From positions 1 through 6,864 of the forward strand of contig CAJMNK010000085.1 of NCBI GenBank assembly GCA_905214905.1: a stretch of DNA of 6,864 nucleotides, written 5' to 3'. This DNA comes from an uncultured bacterium (GTDB taxonomy: Bacteria; Actinomycetota; Coriobacteriia; Coriobacteriales; Coriobacteriaceae). Made by a program: the position numbers and the translations under genes. Below the pieces are notes generated by a model, which was not told where the DNA came from, searched no databases, and saw nothing but the letters and a program-made list of their open reading frames with translations. Positions 1 through 3,684 of this stretch are shown here, one piece after another. Each line of letters begins with the position of its first letter. The stretch's first letter is position 1.

Positions 1-25
1 CCGCGCCGATGGGTTTCCGGCGCGG
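1..25 (-). terminator. Terminator-like hairpin after the dehydrogenase gene
   Basis: Bases 1-8 (CCGCGCCG) and 18-25 (CGGCGCGG) form a perfect 8-bp GC stem around a 9-nt loop. It lies about 50 bp beyond the stop of the minus-strand dehydrogenase, where a terminator is expected. A U-tract for the minus strand would fall left of base 1 and cannot be seen, so intrinsic termination is inferred from the stem and position only. Confidence 0.5.
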
Positions 26-75
26 CCCGCTTTACATGGCGTCCGTATGAGCGAGGTGTCGCGTCAAGCGGCGGC

Positions 76-1053
76 CTACTTTGCGTCGTAGGCCTCGGCA
101 TCCCACCAGTCGAGCTGGGCGATGTTGTCGCGGATGTGCTGGCAGCTCTTGTGGAAGCCCTCGAGCTCGTGCTCGGAAAGGTCGAGCGTGTAGACCTCCT
201 CGACGCCCTCGGCGCCGATCACGCACGGCAGGGAGGTGAAGATGCCCTCCTCGCCATACTGGCCGGTCATGAGCGTGGAGGCGGAAAGCACGGCGTGCTC
301 GTTGTGCAGCACGGCGGCGCAGACGCGCGCGGCGGAGTTGGCGACGGCGTACTCGGTGCACTGCTTGCCCTGGTAGGTCACATAGCCGCCCTTGCGCGCG
401 AGCTCCTCGATCTCCATGTGGTCGAAGGCGTACCTGTCGGGGTTTTCGGCCTGAAGCTCGTTAAGGCTCTTGCCGGCGATGGTCGCGGACTTAAAGGCGG
501 CCAGCTGGCTAAAGCCGTGCTCGCCGATCATGTAGGCGTCGATGGACTTGGGGCTCACGCCGACCTTCTTGGAGATCTCGGTGCGCAGGCGGGCGGAGTC
601 CAGGCCGCAGCCCGAGCCGATGATCTTCTTGGGATCGTAGCCGGTCAGGTGCCACAGCTCGGTGCACACGACGTCGCAGGGGTTGGAGATGCTCACAAAG
701 ATGCCGTCAAAGCCGGCGTCGACGATGCGCTTGGCAAAGGTGCGGGCAGCGTCGGTGGTAAAGAACAGCTCGCCGTCGCGGTTGCCGGCGGCCAGCGCGA
801 CCTTGCCGGCGGCGTTGACGATGACGTCGCAGCAAGCCAGCTCCTCGTAGTGGTCGTAGCAGTTGACGATTTTGGTGTTATACGGGACAAACGAAAGGGA
901 GTCGCGCAGGTCCTGGACTTCGGACGTCACCTTGGCCTCGTTGATATCGCACAGGTACAGCTCATCGGCAATGCCCTGCATAAGCAGGCTGTTGGCGACA
1001 TGTGCTCCTACGTGGCCCTGGCCGACCACACCGATCTTACGCGTCTGGTACAT
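76..1053 (-). CDS. ldh: L-2-hydroxyacid dehydrogenase of the lactate / L-2-hydroxyisocaproate dehydrogenase family
   Basis: Cytosolic NAD-dependent enzyme of the LDH/MDH superfamily, 325 aa, which interconverts 2-oxoacids and L-2-hydroxyacids and regenerates NAD+ in fermentation. Visible: Rossmann nucleotide loop GQGHVG at residues 11-16; Asp36 at the end of the second strand, as in NAD-binding forms; SNPCDVV at 123-129; substrate and catalytic residues in LDSARLR (Asp152, Arg155) and GEHG (His179). The mobile loop lacks the usual LDH pattern, but GNRDGELFFT (90-99) lines up with GDRFAELKFT of Lactobacillus L-2-hydroxyisocaproate dehydrogenase as I recall it, making Arg92 the catalytic loop arginine. 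The EELARKGG stretch and the C-terminus also recall that enzyme, so the substrate may be bulkier than pyruvate. I chose the ATG at 1053 because AAAGGA lies 7-8 nt upstream; an in-frame ATG at 1092 has no such site and adds a non-family extension. Many databases would simply call it L-lactate dehydrogenase. Confidence 0.9.
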   Translation of the reverse strand: MYQTRKIGVVGQGHVGAHVANSLLMQGIADELYLCDINEAKVTSEVQDLRDSLSFVPYNTKIVNCYDHYEELACCDVIVNAAGKVALAAGNRDGELFFTTDAARTFAKRIVDAGFDGIFVSISNPCDVVCTELWHLTGYDPKKIIGSGCGLDSARLRTEISKKVGVSPKSIDAYMIGEHGFSQLAAFKSATIAGKSLNELQAENPDRYAFDHMEIEELARKGGYVTYQGKQCTEYAVANSAARVCAAVLHNEHAVLSASTLMTGQYGEEGIFTSLPCVIGAEGVEEVYTLDLSEHELEGFHKSCQHIRDNIAQLDWWDAEAYDAK

Positions 1054-1090
1054 ATATGTATCCTTTCGGCCGAGTTTTTCGCGTCGAACC

Positions 1091-1118
1091 ATTGTAGCGT
1101 CCTGCTACCACTTTGCTA
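1091..1118 (-). promoter_or_regulatory. Candidate promoter of the dehydrogenase gene
   Basis: On the minus strand, TACAAT (1096-1091) matches five of six bases of the -10 consensus and lies about 38 bp before the chosen start. The best -35 at workable spacing is a weak TAGCAA (1118-1113, 16-bp spacer). The -10 is plausible and the -35 is poor, so an activator or a different start point is possible. Confidence 0.4.
1092..1110. promoter_or_regulatory. Operator-like inverted repeat over the dehydrogenase -10
   Basis: TTGTAGC (1092-1098) and GCTACCA (1104-1110) form an inverted repeat with six of seven positions paired and a 5-nt spacer. It covers the candidate -10 of the dehydrogenase gene, a position suited to a repressor. 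It does not match the TTGTGAA-N4-TTCACAA pattern of the redox repressor Rex, so the binding protein is unknown. Confidence 0.4.
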
Positions 1119-1189
1119 GACTAAAGCGCCGTAGATTTTTTGGGACATACCTTAATCTCTATTTTTGGAGTGATTCGGGCCGCTGACGG

Positions 1190-1204
1190 CATCGCTGAGC
1201 GATG
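1190..1204. promoter_or_regulatory. Perfect palindrome in the metA upstream region
   Basis: CATCGCT-G-AGCGATG is a perfect 7-bp-arm DNA palindrome. As RNA it folds as a 6-bp stem with a UGA triloop. It ends about 60 bp before the metA start, inside a GC-rich stretch. It may be an operator or a leader hairpin. I see no multi-helix SAM riboswitch core around it, no attenuator with a U-tract, and no convincing metA -35/-10 pair; the AT-rich tract 1131-1166 is the likeliest promoter location. Confidence 0.35.
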
Positions 1205-1265
1205 TGCTCGCGCGGATGGGGCCGCTCGTTGTACCATAGCTGCAACTGACTCGTAAGGAGCATCC

Positions 1266-2192
1266 ATGCCCATTCGCATCCCCGACGCCCTCCCTGCCGC
1301 CGCGCAGCTCGAGAGCGAGAACATCTTTGTCATGACCGAGTACCGCGCGCTGCACCAGGACATCCGTCCGCTGCGCGTGCTCATCCTCAACCTCATGCCC
1401 ACCAAGATCGCCACCGAGACGCAGATCATGCGCAAGCTCTCCAACACGCCGCTGCAGGTGGAGGTGGACCTGCTGCGCACCAAAACGCACGAGGCCACGC
1501 ACGTGAGCGCCGGCCACCTGGAGACGTTTTACCGCACGTTCGACGACATCCGCGACATCCACTACGACGGCCTGATCATCACGGGCGCGCCGGTGGAGCA
1601 GATGCCGTTCGAGGAGGTCGACTACTGGCCCGAGCTCTGCCAGATCATGGATTGGTCCACCACGCACGTGCACTCTACGTTGCATATTTGTTGGGGCGCA
1701 CAGGCGGGCCTGTATCACCACTACGGTATTCAGAAGTACGACCTGCCGGCAAAGGCGAGCGGCGTGTTCGAGCATTATCTGGTGAAGCCGCAAAGCCCGC
1801 TGGTCCGCGGCTTCGATGACCGTTTCTATGCCGTGCATTCGCGCAACACCGATGTGCGTCGCGAGGACGTGGAGGCCGAGCCGCAGCTCGAGGTCGTGGC
1901 CGTATCCGACGAGGTGGGCCTGTACATCGTCAAGTCGACCGACAGCCGTCGCTTCTTTGTATTTGGTCACCCCGAGTACGATACCGACACGCTGCGCCTG
2001 GAGTACGAGCGCGACGTGAAGCGCGGCCTCAACCCTCAGGTGCCGGCGCACTACTTTCCGGGTGACGACCCCACCGCCGAGCCGCGCAACGTCTGGCGCA
2101 GCCAGGCTCAGCTGTTCTACACCAACTGGCTCAACTACTACGTCTACCAGACCACGCCCTACGACCTGGCCCGCGCCGGCGAGGAGCACTAG
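1266..2192 (+). CDS. metA: Homoserine O-acyltransferase MetA, predicted acetyl-CoA-specific
   Basis: Cytosolic enzyme that activates L-homoserine by acylation, the first committed step of methionine synthesis. It has the normal 308-residue length and the typical start MPIRIPDALPA. The glutamine-amidotransferase-like fold is clear: catalytic Cys142 in HICWGAQAG (140-148), with His235 and Glu237 in FGHPEYDTD (233-241) completing the triad at the standard family numbers. Position 111, in GAPVEQM, is Glu. Published work on this family links Glu111 to acetyl-CoA use and Gly111, as in E. coli, to succinyl-CoA use. The product is therefore probably O-acetylhomoserine (EC 2.3.1.31), although MetA is routinely annotated as a succinyltransferase. 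The ATG is supported by AAGGAG at 1255-1260, 5 nt upstream. It is divergent from the dehydrogenase gene and converges on the cyclo-ligase gene with a 42-bp gap. No other met gene is in the window. Confidence 0.96.
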   Translation: MPIRIPDALPAAAQLESENIFVMTEYRALHQDIRPLRVLILNLMPTKIATETQIMRKLSNTPLQVEVDLLRTKTHEATHVSAGHLETFYRTFDDIRDIHYDGLIITGAPVEQMPFEEVDYWPELCQIMDWSTTHVHSTLHICWGAQAGLYHHYGIQKYDLPAKASGVFEHYLVKPQSPLVRGFDDRFYAVHSRNTDVRREDVEAEPQLEVVAVSDEVGLYIVKSTDSRRFFVFGHPEYDTDTLRLEYERDVKRGLNPQVPAHYFPGDDPTAEPRNVWRSQAQLFYTNWLNYYVYQTTPYDLARAGEEH

Positions 2193-2234
2193 ACTGCGGT
2201 GGTACTGCTGTAGCCGTGGCTGACGTGGCGGCGA

Positions 2235-2831
2235 TTAGGCGCTGATGATGTGGGGTAGCGGCAGGTCGTGGGCGTCGGTGGGAACGTGGTCGACACGCTG
2301 TTCGTCAAAGGCGATGCCGATGATTTGACATGCGGGCGAGAGCATGGACAGGTAGCGGTCGTAGCAGCCGCCGCCGTAGCCCAGGCGCGCGCCGGCGCGG
2401 TCGAAGGCCACGAGCGGCACGACGATCATGTCGAGCGCTTCGGCAGGCACGATGGGGAAGCGGTCTCTGTCGATGTCCGTGGCCGCGAAGGCCCGCGTGG
2501 GGCGGGCGATAAACGGGGCCGCGGGCGCATCGCCGACGGCGACGGCCCGCATGCACATGCGCTGGCCACAAGCTGCGGCGTCTGTTGCCGAGAGCATGCA
2601 CGGATAGGCCACGCGCCAGCCGCGTTTGGCGGCAGCCGCGGCAAACGCGGCTGGGTCGACTTCGGAACCCATCGCGGCATAGACGGCAACGGTGCGCGGT
2701 GCCGCGGCACCCGAGCTGTCCAGCAACTCAACAAGCCGCGCGCAAATGACAGCAGACTTCGCCGCCCGAACATCCAAATCAATAGCATCGCGCCGGGCAA
2801 TCACCGCCCGACGCAACTCAGCCTTATCCAT
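2235..2831 (-). CDS. fau: 5-formyltetrahydrofolate cyclo-ligase (5,10-methenyltetrahydrofolate synthetase)
   Basis: ATP-dependent cytosolic enzyme that converts 5-formyl-THF to 5,10-methenyl-THF, returning stored folate to the one-carbon pool. The product has 198 aa, normal for the family. Family marks in order: basic N-terminal helix KAELRRAVIARRD (3-15), where ATP contacts are expected; MGSEVDP (54-60); and the signature VVPLVAFDRAGARLGYGGGCYDRYL (137-161), with the glycine-rich ATP and folate loop at 151-155. These are followed by CQIIGIAFDEQ (168-178) and VPTDAHDLPL (183-192). The ATG at 2831 is chosen because a strong GAGGAGG lies 5 nt upstream (2843-2837); the in-frame ATG at 2858 lies within a palindromic repeat and lacks a ribosome site. 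The gene appears monocistronic; hicB upstream is separated by palindromes. No clear terminator is seen in the 42 bp before metA's end. Confidence 0.95.
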   Translation of the reverse strand: MDKAELRRAVIARRDAIDLDVRAAKSAVICARLVELLDSSGAAAPRTVAVYAAMGSEVDPAAFAAAAAKRGWRVAYPCMLSATDAAACGQRMCMRAVAVGDAPAAPFIARPTRAFAATDIDRDRFPIVPAEALDMIVVPLVAFDRAGARLGYGGGCYDRYLSMLSPACQIIGIAFDEQRVDHVPTDAHDLPLPHIISA

Positions 2832-2847
2832 CCCAACCTCCTCTAGC

Positions 2848-2886
2848 AAACCTGCCAAAAAGGGACAGGTTTATTTTGGCAGGTTT
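2848..2886. repeat. Palindromic repeat with 13-bp perfect arms and GGGACAGG in the loop
   Basis: Bases 2848-2860 (AAACCTGCCAAAA) and 2874-2886 (TTTTGGCAGGTTT) are perfect inverted repeats around a 13-nt loop containing GGGACAGG. The loop holds a second CAGGTTT (2866-2872), so the left arm can pair with either copy, giving two alternative hairpins. It ends 5 bp from the ribosome site of the cyclo-ligase gene and would form in that gene's leader if transcription starts further upstream. It resembles dispersed REP-type intergenic palindromes; that family assignment is inference. Confidence 0.7.
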
Positions 2887-2899
2887 TATCTGGGCAAAC

Positions 2900-2940
2900 G
2901 TCGAAGCCGCTGCAAAGGCACCCTTTGTGGCGGCTTCGAC
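2900..2940. repeat. Long hairpin after hicB (19-bp stem, 3-nt loop)
   Basis: GTCGAAGCCGC (2900-2910) pairs with GCGGCTTCGAC (2930-2940), and the stem continues inward through two G-U pairs to GCAAAGG/CCTTTGT, leaving the loop CAC at 2919-2921. It starts 12 bp beyond the hicB stop, the right place for a hicAB terminator. On the minus strand, however, the stem is followed by GTTTGCCC rather than a U-run, so it may be a weak or factor-dependent terminator, an RNA-stability element or another palindromic repeat. Confidence 0.6.
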
Positions 2941-2952
2941 TCGACGTTGGCT

Positions 2953-3282
2953 TCACAGTGCCGCGGCGATTGCTTCGGTCACAAACTTATTGAGTGACTC
3001 GCCCTTCTTTGCCGCTGCCAGCGCCGCCTGTTTGTGGAGCTCAGAGCCCGTTCTTACGTTGAACGAGCCCTTAAAAGCCCGCTCGGGCTCTTTGCCCTTC
3101 TCGGCGCAAAACTCAAGGTAATCGTCGACGGCGTCGTGGAAGCATTGCTCCACTTCTTCAGCCGTGGAGCCTTCAAATACGATTGCGTCCCTAATGCCGG
3201 CGACCATACCTGTTAGTACATGCTGCTCGGCATCGAACTCGACTGGGGCGAAATAGCCCTTGTATGCCAAAACGTTACTCAT
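2953..3282 (-). CDS. hicB: HicB-family antitoxin
   Basis: Predicted antitoxin of a type II HicAB pair, 109 aa. It binds and blocks HicA and represses its own operon. The N-terminal half has the HicB partial RNase-H-like fold signature: YKGYFAPVEFDAEQ (7-20), a GMVAGIRDAIVFEG strand-turn region (25-38), and the acidic helix with FHDAVDDYLEFC (48-59). The C-terminal half, KGSFNVRTGSELHKQAALAAAKKGESLNKFVTEAI at 71-105, is a ribbon-helix-helix DNA-binding domain: a short strand, then two helices around the KKGESLN turn. The start at 3282 is preferred over the in-frame ATG at 3297 because GGAGG (3292-3288) lies 5 nt upstream. The gene overlaps the hicA stop by 8 nt (ATGAGTAA), which indicates translational coupling. 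The palindrome at 3553-3573 is a good candidate for its operator. Confidence 0.92.
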   Translation of the reverse strand: MSNVLAYKGYFAPVEFDAEQHVLTGMVAGIRDAIVFEGSTAEEVEQCFHDAVDDYLEFCAEKGKEPERAFKGSFNVRTGSELHKQAALAAAKKGESLNKFVTEAIAAAL

Positions 3283-3538
3283 GACTGCCTCCGACATCCT
3301 GCAGAAATCGAACGATGTTTCGAATTGTCCCCGCTGTCAATTCGTCAGATGGATGAGGCGCGTGCATCACGAACATCCTGCCATCTGAGGGCCTGTAGAA
3401 GCGAATGCGCGATCCGGATGTCTTGCCTTTGCTGTCCATTTCAAAGCCATATGAGGCCATGACTTTTAAAAAATCGGCATACCGATACGTCGAAGGGCAG
3501 CTAAACAGTTGGGCGATGAGTTTATCGGCTCGAGTCAT
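3275..3538 (-). CDS. hicA: HicA-family mRNA interferase toxin
   Basis: Predicted 87-aa toxin that cleaves mRNA when not bound by HicB; family length is usually 60-90 aa. It starts MTRADKLIAQL, followed by a helix with YADFLKVMASYGFE (20-33) and then GKTSGSRIRF (38-47), the core double-stranded-RNA-binding-like strand pair. Next comes a HAPHP motif (59-63) and a final helix TIRNIVRFLQDVG (71-83). The classic HicA motif GSH, which holds the catalytic His, reads GSR here (42-44). I recall a HicA subgroup with TSGSRVRF and HxPHP, so this is probably a normal variant whose active histidine lies in HAPHP, but activity is unproven. GAGG lies only 4 nt before the ATG, a weak site. GC content is about 50% by hand count, well below the flanking genes, suggesting acquisition. 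Confidence 0.88.
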   Translation of the reverse strand: MTRADKLIAQLFSCPSTYRYADFLKVMASYGFEMDSKGKTSGSRIRFYRPSDGRMFVMHAPHPSDELTAGTIRNIVRFLQDVGGSHE

Positions 3539-3552
3539 CCCGCCTCACATTC

Positions 3553-3573
3553 TGCAACTATATTCTAGTTGCA
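3553..3573. promoter_or_regulatory. Operator-like palindrome before hicA
   Basis: TGCAACTA (3553-3560) and TAGTTGCA (3566-3573) are perfect 8-bp arms with a 5-nt spacer, 15-35 bp before the hicA start. The palindrome covers the candidate -10 of the proximal promoter. Ribbon-helix-helix antitoxins typically bind such sites as dimers of dimers, so this is the likely HicB operator. Nearby extra TTGCA half-sites (3586-3590 on the minus strand) may extend it. Confidence 0.6.
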
Positions 3574-3590
3574 ATTTAGATCCGATGCAA
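3562..3590 (-). promoter_or_regulatory. Candidate proximal promoter of hicAB
   Basis: On the minus strand, TTGCAT (3590-3585) and TAGAAT (3567-3562) are separated by exactly 17 bp. The -10 matches five of six consensus bases and the -35 keeps TTG. It would give a short leader of about 15-20 nt. The -10 lies inside the 3553-3573 palindrome, the usual geometry for antitoxin self-repression. Confidence 0.5.
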
Positions 3591-3598
3591 TCACCCAT

Positions 3599-3627
3599 AC
3601 TATAGAACATGTGTACGTATAGAACAA
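3599..3627 (-). promoter_or_regulatory. Candidate distal promoter of hicAB under the LexA-like boxes
   Basis: On the minus strand, TTGTTC (3627-3622) and TATAGT (3604-3599) are 17 bp apart; the -10 matches five of six bases. The -35 lies within one GAAC-N4-GTTC box and the spacer contains the other, so a protein bound there would block polymerase. Its transcript would carry about 50 nt of leader into hicA. Confidence 0.4.
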
Positions 3628-3634
3628 GTGTTCG
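3601..3634. promoter_or_regulatory. Tandem 17-bp repeats resembling two LexA (SOS) boxes
   Basis: Units TATAGAACATGTGTACG (3601-3617) and TATAGAACAAGTGTTCG (3618-3634) are adjacent direct repeats with 15 of 17 bases identical. The second contains GAAC-AAGT-GTTC (3622-3633), a full match to the GAAC-N4-GTTC core of the Gram-positive/actinobacterial LexA box. The first reads GAAC-ATGT-GTAC (3605-3616), one base off. Both differences fall in the symmetric part, so each unit is itself a dyad. LexA binding is inferred from the motif alone; another dimeric regulator is possible. Confidence 0.45.
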
Positions 3635-3671
3635 AACCACTACAAAGGGGCCTGTCCCCTTTGTAGTGGTT
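3635..3671. repeat. Palindromic repeat with 16-bp perfect arms; possible protease-gene terminator
   Basis: AACCACTACAAAGGGG (3635-3650) and CCCCTTTGTAGTGGTT (3656-3671) pair perfectly around the loop CCTGT. Read on the minus strand, the top of the hairpin carries GGGGACAGG, the core also present in the loop of the 2848-2886 element on the plus strand. It lies 13 bp after the protease stop codon and could end that transcript, although only two U residues follow the stem on that strand; the plus strand has TTTT. It resembles a dispersed REP-like palindrome. Confidence 0.75.
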
Positions 3672-3684
3672 TTGCTTGTTGTGG

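Noticed and set aside
136..1119. A 327-codon open frame on the plus strand over the dehydrogenase
   Set aside because: Low-complexity Gly/Ala/Val/Leu/Asp translation without recognisable domains; the opposite strand encodes a complete dehydrogenase with all active-site residues.
1054..1265. Possible SAM riboswitch or T-box in the metA leader
   Set aside because: I could find no set of conserved helices or a T-box sequence, only a simple dyad. A covariance-model scan would settle it.
1152..2189. A 345-codon open frame on the minus strand over metA
   Set aside because: Val/Arg/His/Leu-rich shadow translation with no domain; metA on the plus strand has correct length, start site and triad.
2193..2234. 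Possible bidirectional terminator between metA and the cyclo-ligase gene
   Set aside because: The 42-bp gap has only 3-4-bp complementary stretches and no T-tract on either strand.
2268..2846. A 192-codon open frame on the plus strand over the cyclo-ligase gene
   Set aside because: No ribosome site or family motif, and it is fully antisense to a well-supported enzyme gene.
2848..3671. CRISPR-like array or IS element ends
   Set aside because: The repeats are palindromes of different sequence and spacing, with no regular spacers, no transposase frame and no clear target-site duplication.
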